Assembly (NCBI GenBank): GCA_963825445.1 | Contig: CAWGTM010000020.1 | Span: forward strand, 1-64,000 | DNA: 64,000 nt | Reading direction: 5' to 3' | From: Actinophytocola sp963825445 | GTDB taxonomy: Bacteria; Actinomycetota; Actinomycetes; Mycobacteriales; Pseudonocardiaceae | Part shown: positions 28,797-37,231 of the stretch, piece by piece | Position numbering within the stretch: position 1 is the first letter of the stretch | How the letters are laid out: the number at the start of each line of letters is the position of its first letter | Notes under the pieces: model-generated | Databases searched by the model: none | What the model was told of the DNA's origin: nothing | The model's input: the letters and a program-made list of their open reading frames with translations, nothing else | Made by a program: the position numbers and the translations under genes

Positions 28797-30146
28797 TCAG
28801 TGATCCACGGTCACGGCGCGTTCCGTGTTCCGCCTGGTCTTGACCCACCCGTTTCGCTTGCGCACCAACCGGTACAGCGCACGCCACGACGTGATGTAGA
28901 ACGTGTAGATGTAGACGGCGTACGCGAAGCCGTAGCCGATCGACCGCAGCCGGCCCACCGACGGCTCGCACTTCGCCCGGTAGATCGGCCCCCAGATCAG
29001 GAACGGCAGCAGGCCGAACGCTCCATAGACCGCGAACAGGATCCAGGCGCCGTCGGAGAACCACGACCACACCTCGTTCGGATCGCCCATGGCTCGCATG
29101 CCCAGCAACAGGAACGGGATCGGGTACACGAGCGTGCCGAGCAGCTGCAACCACGGCTGCGCCAGGTAGTACAGCATCTCGGCCGCACCGAGCGTCGACA
29201 GGTGCGTCGAGTCCCAGATGCGCCGCACGTACCGCGCGCACTGCATCGTGCCCTGGCCCCATCGCGTGCGCTGCGACAGGAACCGCCGCAGGCTGTACAG
29301 ACCTTCCTGCGCCACATGGGTGTCGCGCGTGAACCCGGTGCGCCAGCCGGCGGTCAGCAGGTGCACGCCCAACTCGAAGTCCTCGAGCAGCGCGCCGCGC
29401 CACGGACCGTTCTCGTCGGCGATCGCCTCGAGTGCGGTGAGCCGGGTGAACTGGCCGTTGCCGCCCATGGAGATCGTGCCGGTCAATCCGCGCGACGTCT
29501 GGATGGCGGCGATCGCCGTGCGGAACTCCAGGTCCTGCATGCGAACCAGCCCGGCGCCGAACCGCTTTCCCAGCCGGCTGCTGCCCGGCTGGAGCGTGCC
29601 GCGGTTGGACATCCACACGTCGATCTGCACGGCGCCCATGGTCTCGTCGCCGAACAGATGCGAAGCCGCACAGACCTCGAGGCAGTTGGGCGCCGGCCGG
29701 CCGTCCGCGTCGACCACCACCACGATGGTCCGCGCACCGTCCACATCGGAGCCGAGCGTCGAGCGCAGCTCCCGGTAGGCGGCGTTGAGCGCGTCGCCCT
29801 TGCCGGTGCGGGCGTTCGGCCGGTGCCGGCGCACCAGGTGGACCCGCGACTCGTCGGAGGCGATGTCGTCGACCACGGCCGCCGTGGTGTCCTCGGAGTC
29901 GTCGTCGATCACCCAGATGTGCGCGCGGGGGAACGAGTCGAGCAGGTACCGCACGGTGCCGCCGACCACCGTCTCCTCGTCGCGGCACGGCACCAGGAAG
30001 TGCCAGTCGAAGTCGTCGGGATCGCCGGGGGTGTCCGGGGTGTGGCGCAGGTAGGGCACCACGATCAGGCAGACGTAGGTGAGGAACGCGACGCTCATGG
30101 TGAGCGCCAGGGCCTGGGTGAGGCCCAGGAGTACCGGCAGGCTCAT
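28797..30146 (-). CDS. Family 2 glycosyltransferase, membrane-bound
   Basis: A 449-residue GT2 enzyme. An N-terminal membrane helix precedes the GT-A domain: HFLVPCRDEE at the nucleotide site, VIDDDSEDTT, VVVDADGRP as the metal-binding DxD-like site, then GGNGQFTRL, LEDFELGVHL and the QRTRWGQGTMQ motif of processive synthases. Four more helices follow. It probably builds or extends a surface glycan. Its ATG overlaps the exosortase stop (ATGA), so the two are coupled. A glycosyltransferase beside an exosortase is a recurring arrangement for exported, glycosylated surface proteins. Confidence 0.9.
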   Translation of the reverse strand: MSLPVLLGLTQALALTMSVAFLTYVCLIVVPYLRHTPDTPGDPDDFDWHFLVPCRDEETVVGGTVRYLLDSFPRAHIWVIDDDSEDTTAAVVDDIASDESRVHLVRRHRPNARTGKGDALNAAYRELRSTLGSDVDGARTIVVVVDADGRPAPNCLEVCAASHLFGDETMGAVQIDVWMSNRGTLQPGSSRLGKRFGAGLVRMQDLEFRTAIAAIQTSRGLTGTISMGGNGQFTRLTALEAIADENGPWRGALLEDFELGVHLLTAGWRTGFTRDTHVAQEGLYSLRRFLSQRTRWGQGTMQCARYVRRIWDSTHLSTLGAAEMLYYLAQPWLQLLGTLVYPIPFLLLGMRAMGDPNEVWSWFSDGAWILFAVYGAFGLLPFLIWGPIYRAKCEPSVGRLRSIGYGFAYAVYIYTFYITSWRALYRLVRKRNGWVKTRRNTERAVTVDH

Positions 30147-30688
30147 GCCTTCTCTTTCACCTTCCGTTGCCGCGTGGCGAGCCACACGAACAGTACGAGT
30201 GCCGCCGCGCCGCCGAGGACGCTGATGAGCGAGCCGAACATGGTGTGGCCGAGGTAGTAGCCCTGGTCGGTGCCGAGCCAGTCGATGAGCCCGACCAGCA
30301 TGAGTAGCCGGATCTGGTTGACCAGCACGAGGACCACCATGGAGATGCCGAGCGCCACCAGCACCTGGCGCGCGATCCGCGGCCGCAGCGCGATCATCGC
30401 CGCACCCACCAGTAGCAGCGGCAGCAGCAGGAACGCGGACGTGCACTCCGGCGACATCCGCAGGCCGAACGGGGTGTCCGAGCCAAGTCCGAAGTAGACG
30501 GTCTGGCGCTGGCTGGCCACGTACACACCGTCCGAAGTGAACAGTGAGATCAGCCCACCCGCCAGCATCATCTCGACCGTCCGGTACGCGCGCTGCCACA
30601 CGATCACGGCGGCCGCGGCGACGAGCAGCAGGACGGCCAGTGCCTTCGGCCAGGTGAAGGTTCGGGGCACGGCGCCGAGAACGGCCAC
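30143..30688 (-). CDS. Actinobacterial exosortase (XrtP-like)
   Basis: A 181-residue membrane protease/transpeptidase. The exosortase triad can be seen: Cys in RMSPECTSAFLLLPLLL, Arg in VLVNQIRLLMLVGL and His in YYLGHTMFGSLISVL, spread over five to six helices. GTG 30688 is chosen because AGGAG lies five bases upstream; a TTG ten codons earlier is weaker. The enzyme should cleave and anchor proteins carrying a C-terminal motif-helix-basic tail. The nearest candidate substrate is the choice-of-anchor P protein transcribed divergently at 30946. Confidence 0.87.
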   Translation of the reverse strand: MAVLGAVPRTFTWPKALAVLLLVAAAAVIVWQRAYRTVEMMLAGGLISLFTSDGVYVASQRQTVYFGLGSDTPFGLRMSPECTSAFLLLPLLLVGAAMIALRPRIARQVLVALGISMVVLVLVNQIRLLMLVGLIDWLGTDQGYYLGHTMFGSLISVLGGAAALVLFVWLATRQRKVKEKA

Positions 30689-30810
30689 CAGGACTCCTCT
30701 CGGGACGGGGACCAGCAACCGATCATCGGTCCAAACACAGTGGCACCGAAATCCCCGTATCGGGTGATTGCAGGACGTCGATGATCGCGATGGGTAGGGG
30801 CCCGAGACCT

Positions 30811-30833
30811 GTGATCAACACGTTCGTGATCAC
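30811..30833. promoter_or_regulatory. Inverted repeat in the divergent exosortase/anchor-protein promoter region
   Basis: GTGATCA at 30811-30817 is repeated inverted as TGATCAC at 30827-30833, with a nine-base spacer. It lies between two divergent genes that plausibly work together, so it is a candidate operator shared by both. No regulator gene is adjacent. Confidence 0.5.
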
Positions 30834-30945
30834 GCCACACGTTCCGGTTGTCAACAGTGAATCTTGTTATCCCTTTCGCCTCCGAACGCGATACGCAGGC
30901 GCACGGCACGGCCGTGTCTCAATAGGACAATCGGAGGAACTCACT

Positions 30946-31677
30946 ATGCGCATGCGATTGGTTCGCCGCGGCGGGGCGCTAGCCACCGTCGTGGCGGCAT
31001 CGCTCGTACTCGGTGCCATGCCGGCTTCGGCGGCACCGGGAGACGGCTCGGCATATGTGGCAAAGGTCGCGGTGTCGCTGCTCGGCGCTTCCGCGGTGAA
31101 TGTCGGTCCGCTCGCGCCGTCGAACTCCGGCGGCCAGACGAAGGCCGAACTGGCGAACCTGAACGTCGCCGGGCTGGTCACAGCCGGCGTCGTCACCAGC
31201 GAAGCCACCTTGAACGAGGAGACCGGCGTCGTGCACGCCCAGGCCGACCTCGCGAATGTCGGTATCGCCCTTGGCGGGCTCGGCGGCAAGATCGGCGCCA
31301 TCAACGCCACGTGCGACGCGACGCAGGCAGGGACCACGGGCAGCAGCTCCATCGCCAACGTGTCCCTGCCCGGTGTTTCGATCCCGGTGAACCCGGCGCC
31401 GAACACCACCATCAAGCTGCCGTTGGTGACCATCGTCTTCAACGAGCAGATCTCCGGTGACGACGGCAGTCTGACGGTCAACGCCGTCCACGTGAAGCTG
31501 AACGCGCTGGTCGGTAAGGGCGACATCGTGCTGGCACAGGCGAAGTGCGGTCCGGCCGCGCCGCCGGTGCCGATGGCCTCGGGTGCCGGGCTCTGGCTCG
31601 GCCTGGGACTGCTCGGTCTTGCCGCCATCCCGATCGGCGGCATGGTGCTGCGCAAGCGTCGCGCCACGACCATCTGA
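30946..31677 (+). CDS. Choice-of-anchor P surface protein, candidate exosortase substrate
   Basis: A 243-residue exported protein. GGAGGAAC is an excellent ribosome site for ATG 30946. A signal peptide (about residues 1-31, ending MPASAA) leads to a beta-rich domain with LVTIVFNEQISGDDGSLTVN and two cysteines (INATCDAT, AQAKCGPA). The C-terminus is MASGAGLWLGLGLLG followed by a hydrophobic run and RKRR, a classic sorting tail. Position next to an exosortase suggests it is processed by that enzyme. The LAFTG microprotein gene follows 10 bases later. Confidence 0.85.
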   Translation: MRMRLVRRGGALATVVAASLVLGAMPASAAPGDGSAYVAKVAVSLLGASAVNVGPLAPSNSGGQTKAELANLNVAGLVTAGVVTSEATLNEETGVVHAQADLANVGIALGGLGGKIGAINATCDATQAGTTGSSSIANVSLPGVSIPVNPAPNTTIKLPLVTIVFNEQISGDDGSLTVNAVHVKLNALVGKGDIVLAQAKCGPAAPPVPMASGAGLWLGLGLLGLAAIPIGGMVLRKRRATTI

Positions 31678-31687
31678 GGAGTCGACT

Positions 31688-31849
31688 GTGTACCGAGCAC
31701 CGACCGGAGGTGCCATCGGCGGCGCCGGTGGGCTCGCTTTCACCGGTAGCGATGTCGGCTGGTGGATCGCGCTCGGGATCGTTCTGCTGGTCTCCGGCTT
31801 GCTGTTGACGCATTCGGCACGGCGTAAGCGGCGGGCGACCGCGGACTGA
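31688..31849 (+). CDS. LAFTG-type sortase-signal microprotein
   Basis: Only 53 residues: a short Gly-rich head (YRAPTGGAIGGAGG), the sortase-like signal LAFTG, a hydrophobic helix (VGWWIALGIVLLVSGLLL) and a basic tail (RRKRR). It is essentially a sorting signal with almost no cargo and has no obvious N-terminal signal peptide. GGAG lies six bases before GTG 31688. LAxTG is a signal used by class E sortases in high-GC actinobacteria. It is in one unit with the preceding anchor protein. Confidence 0.65.
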   Translation: MYRAPTGGAIGGAGGLAFTGSDVGWWIALGIVLLVSGLLLTHSARRKRRATAD

Positions 31850-31860
31850 GGTCCCAGTTT

Positions 31861-31890
31861 GGCGGCGGCTCCGGGTTTTCCGGGGCCGCC
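31861..31890 (+). terminator. GC-rich hairpin after the anchor-protein genes
   Basis: GGCGGCGGCTCCGG and CCGGGGCCGCC form a strong stem around a GTTTT loop, 11 bases after the microprotein stop and before wecB. There is no long T run, as is common in actinomycete terminators. Confidence 0.6.
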
Positions 31891-31929
31891 GTCCAACCTT
31901 TCCTGGTGTCTCCTACGTCTTAGGAAGTA

Positions 31930-33060
31930 ATGGCAGCGATTCTGTTGTTCGTGGGGACGCGCCCGGAGGCCGTGAAGGCCGCACCGGTGGCGCTGGCCCT
32001 CGCCGACCACCCGACGCTACGACCGGCGATCGTGCACAGCGGCCAGCACGCGGACATGGTCGAACAGGCGTTGTCCCCGTTCGGTCTGGCACCGGATGAG
32101 ATCGTGCGGTTGTCTCGGAGAACCGGCGGCCAGGCGGAACTGTTCGCGGGCCTGTTGCCAGCTCTGGATTCCGTGATCGCTCAGCGCGCCCCGTCGGCCG
32201 TCCTGGTGCAGGGCGACACGTCCACAGCGCTCGCTGGCGCGATGGCCGCGTTCTGGCGCGGGGTCCCGGTGGTGCACCTGGAAGCGGGTCTGCGCACGGG
32301 CGACCTGACCGCGCCGTTCCCGGAGGAGGCCAACCGCCAACTGGTGGCCCGCATCGCCGCGCTGCACCTGGCCCCGACGCAGGCGGCAGCGTCAGCCCTT
32401 CATGCCGAGGCCCTGTCCGGCATCGTGGTCACGGGCAACACGGTGGTGGACGCGGCTCTGCTGACGGCTTCCCTCGACGCACCAGCGGTCAACCCGGACC
32501 TGCGGGCGGTGGAGCAGGCAGGCGGCCGACTGGTCCTGGTGACCGCCCACCGCCGCGAGTCCTGGGGTGCCCCGTTGGACTCGGTCCTGAGCGCCGTGGC
32601 GACTTTGGTGGAGCAACATGCGGATGTGCGGGTCCTGCTGCCGGTGCACCCGAATCCGGCGGTGCAGGCGCAGGTGTCCCGCGCGCTGGGCAGGATCCCG
32701 CGGGTCACGCTGACCTCACCGCTGGCGTATCCCGACCTGATCCGAGTCCTACGACGGGCAGCTCTGGTGCTGACGGATTCAGGCGGCATCCAGGAAGAGG
32801 CGCCGTCGTTCGGAGTGCCGGTCCTGGTGCTGCGAGAGGTAACGGAACGCATGGAAGCCGTGGCGGCCGGCTGCGCCTGGCTGGTGGGCACCGACCGAGT
32901 ACGGATTCTCGTTGCGGCGGAACGAGTCCTCCGGGAACGCCTACGAGTCCCGTTGCACAACAACCCCTTCGGCGACGGTCGGGCAGCGGAACGCGTGGTC
33001 GCCGCGATCGCGGACCTGGTTGCCACACGCACGGCGATACCGTTGTCCTCCGCATCCTGA
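31930..33060 (+). CDS. wecB: UDP-N-acetylglucosamine 2-epimerase (non-hydrolysing)
   Basis: A 376-residue GT-B-fold epimerase that interconverts UDP-GlcNAc and UDP-ManNAc for surface polysaccharide. The N-terminal FVGTRPEAVKAAPVALAL, the VVHLEAGLRTGDL segment, TAHRRESWG, and the UDP-binding LTDSGGIQEEAPSFGVPVLVLR are all family signatures. AGGAAG precedes ATG 31930. It lies next to a surface-protein locus with a GT2 enzyme, so it may supply a ManNAc-type donor there (inference). Confidence 0.93.
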   Translation: MAAILLFVGTRPEAVKAAPVALALADHPTLRPAIVHSGQHADMVEQALSPFGLAPDEIVRLSRRTGGQAELFAGLLPALDSVIAQRAPSAVLVQGDTSTALAGAMAAFWRGVPVVHLEAGLRTGDLTAPFPEEANRQLVARIAALHLAPTQAAASALHAEALSGIVVTGNTVVDAALLTASLDAPAVNPDLRAVEQAGGRLVLVTAHRRESWGAPLDSVLSAVATLVEQHADVRVLLPVHPNPAVQAQVSRALGRIPRVTLTSPLAYPDLIRVLRRAALVLTDSGGIQEEAPSFGVPVLVLREVTERMEAVAAGCAWLVGTDRVRILVAAERVLRERLRVPLHNNPFGDGRAAERVVAAIADLVATRTAIPLSSAS

Positions 33061-33481
33061 CTGTGGACAACCGACCCACCTGTGGACAACTCGCCAGGAG
33101 TGGATCTTCACGCACGCCGCTGTCGGTGGGTACCGATAGACTGGAACAGGGCCGCCCCCGGGATGGGTGGGGGTCTGTTCTCTGTAGAGCGGCGTGGATC
33201 TGAGCAGGACTGCTCGGCGTTGCCCGGACCGGCTCGAGGTGCCTGCGCGGCATGAATCAGGACGCGAGTTCGCCCCGTGCGAGGACGCCCGGTGCGCCCG
33301 AACCGAGAACATGCGGTCGGGAACCGCGATTTCGCGGTCGGGAACCGCGATTCGCGGCGGATTTCGCGGTCGGGAACCGCGATCTCGCGTGCGGGAACCG
33401 CGATTTCGCGGGCTTTAGCAGTCCGGATGGCTCGGGCCGCTGGGGATTTTGAGTGCCGGCCCGTTCAGTGGGCCAGCGCGA
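33061..33481. other. Intergenic gap with hairpin and 21-base repeats
   Basis: The gap between wecB and the convergent pncA holds two CTGTGGACAAC copies just after wecB, a CCCCC/GGGGG hairpin near 33154-33176 that may terminate transcription, and a third 21-base repeat block at 33319-33413. No coding sequence is supported. Confidence 0.6.
33319..33413. repeat. 21-base repeat array, block 3
   Basis: Four units of GGGAACCGCGATTTCGCGGTC type; the second is expanded to 32 bases by an internal CGGCGGATTTCG. Same orientation as the block at 28114 and opposite to the block at 27772. Like them it lies in a gap next to a gene end. Confidence 0.75.
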
Positions 33482-34048
33482 TCAGGCGACGCGTGGGGTT
33501 CCGGTCAGTGTGACGCCCGCGGCCGCGAGTTGAGCCAGAGCCGCGTCCACCGTCGGCTGGGCCACGCCCGCCGTCAGGTCCAGCAGTACCTGAGTCGAGA
33601 AGCCCGCCGCTGCCGCGTCCAGGGCCGTGGCACGCACGCAGTGGTCCGTCGCGATGCCTACCACGTCCACTGAGGACACCGATCGGTCCCGGAGCCAGGC
33701 GGCCAGCGGAGAGCCGTCGAACGTGAAGCCCTCGAAGCCCGAGTAGGCCGCCGCCCGCAGGCCCTTCGAGAAGACCTCCGCCACGCCCGCGACATCCAGT
33801 TCCGGGTGGAAGGAAGCGCCCGGAGTCCCCACTCGGCAGTGCGGCGGCCACGTGTCCACGTAATCGGGCGTCTCGCTGAAATGGGCGCCCGGGTCCAGGT
33901 GGTAGTCCCGGGTGGCCACCACGTGAGCGTATGCCCCCGAATGCATCAACGCCGTGATATCGGAAGCCACCGCCGCACCACCAGAAACGGCCAGAGACCC
34001 GCCCTCGCAGAAGTCGTTCTGCACGTCCACCACGATCAAGGCCTTCAT
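33482..34048 (-). CDS. pncA: Nicotinamidase
   Basis: Converts nicotinamide to nicotinate in NAD salvage; the M. tuberculosis counterpart activates pyrazinamide. The 188-residue isochorismatase-fold protein shows the catalytic Asp in IVVDVQNDFCEGGSL, the metal site in TRDYHLDPGAHF, Lys in FSKG and the nucleophile Cys in GIATDHCVRATALDA. ATG 34048 shares its A with the pncB stop (TGATG), with GGAG five bases before, so the two NAD-salvage genes are translationally coupled. Confidence 0.95.
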   Translation of the reverse strand: MKALIVVDVQNDFCEGGSLAVSGGAAVASDITALMHSGAYAHVVATRDYHLDPGAHFSETPDYVDTWPPHCRVGTPGASFHPELDVAGVAEVFSKGLRAAAYSGFEGFTFDGSPLAAWLRDRSVSSVDVVGIATDHCVRATALDAAAAGFSTQVLLDLTAGVAQPTVDAALAQLAAAGVTLTGTPRVA

Positions 34049-35346
34049 CACTTCTCCAAGTACACTGTCGGGATCGCCGGCTCGCCCTGCGACAACTTCA
34101 GCCCCTCCCAGGGCAACGACACCAAGCCGTCGCGCACCCGCTGCCGCGCCTCGTCCAATGTGGACAATGTAGACGCAGCGACCGGCGAACCCGAGCGAAC
34201 CAGAGGAGTCTGCAACTCCCGGTCGTGCGGATCCGACGCCGGAACCCCGTCGGCCACCACGTACACGACCTCCTCCAGCGCCGTTCCCGTCGGCTTGTGC
34301 CGCCGCAGCGCCGCCTTGCGCCCGGCCCGCGACTCCTTGTGCGAGCTGCGTTTCGCCACCGGCCGCCCGTCGACCTCCACCAGCTTGTAGACCATGCCGG
34401 CCGTCGGCGAACCGGACCCGGTGACCAACGACGTCCCCACCCCGTACGCGTCCACCGGCTCGGCCCGCAGCGCGGCGATCGCGTACTCGTCGAGGTCGCC
34501 GGAGACCACGATCCGCGTGTTGCGCGCCCCGAGCGCGTCGAGCTGCGCGCGGGCCTGCCTGGCCAGCACGCCGACGTCACCCGAGTCGATCCGGATGGCG
34601 CCCAAACCCGGGCCCGCCACCTCGATGGCCGTCGCGATCCCCGCGGTGATGTCGTACGTGTCGACCAGCAACGTCGTGTCGACCCCGAGCGCGGCGACCT
34701 GCGCGGTGAACGCCGCGTGCTCGCTGTCGTGGAGCAGGGTGAACGCGTGTGCGCAGGTCCCGGCCGTGGGAATCCGGTAGGTCCGGCCGGCCTCCAGGTT
34801 GGACGTCGTCGCGAACCCCGCCAGATAGGCCGCGCGAGCCGAAGCGACCGCCGCCTCCTCGTGCGTGCGCCGCCCGCCCATCTCGATGATCGGCCGCCCG
34901 TTCGCCGCGCTCACCATCCGCGCGCCTGCCGACACGATCGCGCTGTCGTGGTTCATGATCGACAGGACGAGGGTCTCCAACAACACCGCCTCGGCGAACG
35001 TGCCCCGCACGGTCAGCAGCGGCGAGCCCGGGAAGTACAGCTCGCCCTCGGCATAGCCGTCGACATCGCCCGTGAACCGGTAGTTCGCCAGCCAGTCGAG
35101 CGTCGCGGCATCGACCACGTTCCGCGACGACAGCTCCGACAGCTCGGAGTCACCGAACGTGAACCGGGTGATCGCCTCGACCACCCTGGCGGTGCCGCCG
35201 ACGATCCCGTAGCGCCGCCCGCCGGGCAGCCGTCTGGCGAACGTCTCGAACACGCAGTCGCGGTCGGCCGTGCCGCCGGCGAGCGCCGCGGCCACCATGG
35301 TCAGCTCGTAGTGGTCCGTGAGCAGCGCGGTGCTGGTACCGGTCAT
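34048..35346 (-). CDS. pncB: Nicotinate phosphoribosyltransferase
   Basis: Makes nicotinate mononucleotide from nicotinate and PRPP, the step after PncA. The 432-residue protein begins TALLTDHYELTMVAAALAG and carries ETFARRLPGGRRYGIVGG, SIMNHDSAIVSAGAR, the phosphoribosyl site GAIRIDSGDVGVLARQAR and YGVGTSLVTG. ATG 35346 is the family-typical start; the open frame runs further upstream only as an antisense shadow of clpS. It is divergent from clpS with a 33-base gap. Confidence 0.95.
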   Translation of the reverse strand: MTGTSTALLTDHYELTMVAAALAGGTADRDCVFETFARRLPGGRRYGIVGGTARVVEAITRFTFGDSELSELSSRNVVDAATLDWLANYRFTGDVDGYAEGELYFPGSPLLTVRGTFAEAVLLETLVLSIMNHDSAIVSAGARMVSAANGRPIIEMGGRRTHEEAAVASARAAYLAGFATTSNLEAGRTYRIPTAGTCAHAFTLLHDSEHAAFTAQVAALGVDTTLLVDTYDITAGIATAIEVAGPGLGAIRIDSGDVGVLARQARAQLDALGARNTRIVVSGDLDEYAIAALRAEPVDAYGVGTSLVTGSGSPTAGMVYKLVEVDGRPVAKRSSHKESRAGRKAALRRHKPTGTALEEVVYVVADGVPASDPHDRELQTPLVRSGSPVAASTLSTLDEARQRVRDGLVSLPWEGLKLSQGEPAIPTVYLEK

Positions 35347-35379
35347 GAAGCAACAGCCTAGACATGCCACCATGGCGTT

Positions 35380-35691
35380 ATGTCGGTTCACATGTCGACA
35401 CCGGTCGAGCAGGAGAAGTCCCAGCCAGAGTCGATCGGCTCGGAGTTGTTCGCCGAGGACAAGCCGTGGCAGACCATCGTGTGGAACGACCCGGTCAACC
35501 TCATGTCCTACGTGACCTACGTGTTCCAGAAGCTGTTCGGGTACTCGAGGGAGCAGGCCACCAAGCTCATGCTGGACGTCCACCACAAGGGCAGAGCCAT
35601 CGTCTCCTCCGGCTCCAAGGACAAGTGCGAGGCCGACGTCGCGAAACTGCACGCGGCGGGCCTCTGGGCGACCATGCAGCACGAGTCGTGA
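35380..35691 (+). CDS. clpS: ATP-dependent Clp protease adaptor ClpS
   Basis: N-end rule adaptor that hands substrates to ClpA/ClpC-ClpP. The 103-residue protein has a flexible start followed by the core PWQTIVWNDPVNLMSYVTYV, VFQKLFGYSREQATKLMLDV and HHKGRAIVSSGSKDKCEADV; the NDPVNLMSYV stretch lines the N-degron pocket. ATG 35380 or 35392 are both possible. It overlaps the DUF2017 start by four bases. A diverged second copy lies at 37232. Confidence 0.95.
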   Translation: MSVHMSTPVEQEKSQPESIGSELFAEDKPWQTIVWNDPVNLMSYVTYVFQKLFGYSREQATKLMLDVHHKGRAIVSSGSKDKCEADVAKLHAAGLWATMQHES

Positions 35692-36257
35692 TCCCCTGGG
35701 AACGCGTGGGCGACTCGGTCACCACGAAGATGGACCGCCAGGAAGCGACAGTCCTGCGTGGACTGATCGGCCAGATCGGCGAGATGCTGAAGTCGCGTCA
35801 GGACGCCAGCCCCCAGGACGAGCTGGCCGAGCTGACCGGCATCCGCACCGGCCCCACCACCGCCCCGGACGACCCGATCCTGTCGCGCCTGCTGCCCGAC
35901 TTCCACCGGCTCGACGGCGACGAGCCGGTCTCCGACGCCGACCAGGACTCGGCCGCCGCGCTGCGGTCGCTGCACGAGCCCGACCTGGTCGACCTGAAGA
36001 CCGGCGTCGCGGCGGTCGTCCTCGACACCTGCCCCGCGAACGGCGGGCTGGTGAAGCTGTCGGTCGAGCAGGCCGACGCCTGGCTCTCCGCGGTCAACGA
36101 CGTCCGGCTGGCACTCGGCACCACCCTCGGGGTCACCGAGGACATGCCCGACGAGCTGCCCGACGACGACCCGCGCGCCCGCAGTCTCGGCGTCTACCAC
36201 TGGCTCACCTGGCTGCAGGAGAGCCTGATCGCGGCATTGGCCGGCGATGAGCTTTAA
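35688..36257 (+). CDS. DUF2017 protein, partner of ClpS
   Basis: A 189-residue soluble protein of the DUF2017 family, almost always found right after clpS in actinobacteria. The family opening PWERVGDSVTTKMDRQEAT, the helix TVLRGLIGQIGEML, and the C-terminal core QADAWLSAVNDVRLALGTTL are visible. GTG 35688 overlaps the clpS stop. A role in ClpS-linked proteolysis is inferred from this constant pairing. Its last 11 bases overlap the peptidase start. Confidence 0.9.
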   Translation: MIPWERVGDSVTTKMDRQEATVLRGLIGQIGEMLKSRQDASPQDELAELTGIRTGPTTAPDDPILSRLLPDFHRLDGDEPVSDADQDSAAALRSLHEPDLVDLKTGVAAVVLDTCPANGGLVKLSVEQADAWLSAVNDVRLALGTTLGVTEDMPDELPDDDPRARSLGVYHWLTWLQESLIAALAGDEL

Positions 36258-37227
36258 CGCGATCACCGACGTCGCCGGCGTCGAGGTCGGCCACCACCAG
36301 CGCATCGGCGACGGCTGGGCCACCGGCACCACGGTCGTGCTGCTGCCCGACGGTTCCACGGGCGCGGTCGACGGCCGGGGCGGCGCCCCTGGCACCCGCG
36401 AGACCGACCTGCTGCTGCCCGAGAACCTGGTCCAGCGCGTCGACGCCGTCTGTCTGTCCGGCGGCTCCGCCTACGGCCTGGCCACGGCCGACGGCGTCAT
36501 GCGCTGGCTGTCCGAACGCCACCGCGGCCTGCGCATCGGCGAGCACGAGCACGAGGTCGTGCCGATCGTGCCGGCCGCCGTGGTGTTCGACCTGCCCCGA
36601 AGCGACTGGGGCAACCGGCCGACCGCCGACTTCGGCCACCTGGCCTGCGAGGTCGCGGCCACCGGACCGGTCGCGCAGGGCTGTGTCGGCGCCGGCACGG
36701 GCGCGAAGGTCGGCTCGCTGAAGGGCGGCATCGGCACGGCCAGCGCCCAGGTCGACGGGTTCACGGTCGGCGCGCTGGCCTCGGTGAACGCCGCCGGTGA
36801 GGCCGTCTCGTTCGACACGGGCGTCCCGTTCGCCGCCGACCTGACTCTCGCGGGCGAGTTCGGCGACTGGCCGAACCGGCCGGGCGAGCGACCCGCGGCG
36901 ACGGCCACCGACCTCAACACCACCATCGGCGTGCTGGCCGTGGACGCCGAGCTGACGAAGGCCGAGTGCCGACGGCTGGCGGTCGCCGCCCAGGACGGCC
37001 TCGCCCGAGCGGTCCGTCCGGCCCACACCATGTTCGACGGCGACACGGTGTTCGCGGTCGCCACCCAGGAGAAACCCCTGGTGACGGGCGACCCGCTCGC
37101 CCGCGCCGTGGCGCTCGACCGGTTGTGCACGGCGGCGGCCGACGTGTTCTCGCGGGCCATGGTGCACGGCGTGCTGGCGGCCACCTCACTCGCCGGGCTG
37201 ACCGCCTACCGGGACGTGTGGAGATAG
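36247..37227 (+). CDS. P1-family (DmpA-like) peptidase
   Basis: A 326-residue Ntn-fold aminopeptidase-like enzyme that should self-cleave. The likely processing site is in ATDLNTTIGVLAVDAELTK, with the new N-terminal Thr/Ser-type nucleophile; other family features are LLPENLVQRVDAVCLSGGSA and GTGAKVGSLKGGIGTAS. It corresponds to Rv1333 in the matching M. tuberculosis region. It sits between the two clpS-DUF2017 pairs, which makes a function in peptide turnover plausible. Confidence 0.92.
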   Translation: MSFNAITDVAGVEVGHHQRIGDGWATGTTVVLLPDGSTGAVDGRGGAPGTRETDLLLPENLVQRVDAVCLSGGSAYGLATADGVMRWLSERHRGLRIGEHEHEVVPIVPAAVVFDLPRSDWGNRPTADFGHLACEVAATGPVAQGCVGAGTGAKVGSLKGGIGTASAQVDGFTVGALASVNAAGEAVSFDTGVPFAADLTLAGEFGDWPNRPGERPAATATDLNTTIGVLAVDAELTKAECRRLAVAAQDGLARAVRPAHTMFDGDTVFAVATQEKPLVTGDPLARAVALDRLCTAAADVFSRAMVHGVLAATSLAGLTAYRDVWR

Positions 37228-37231
37228 GCAC

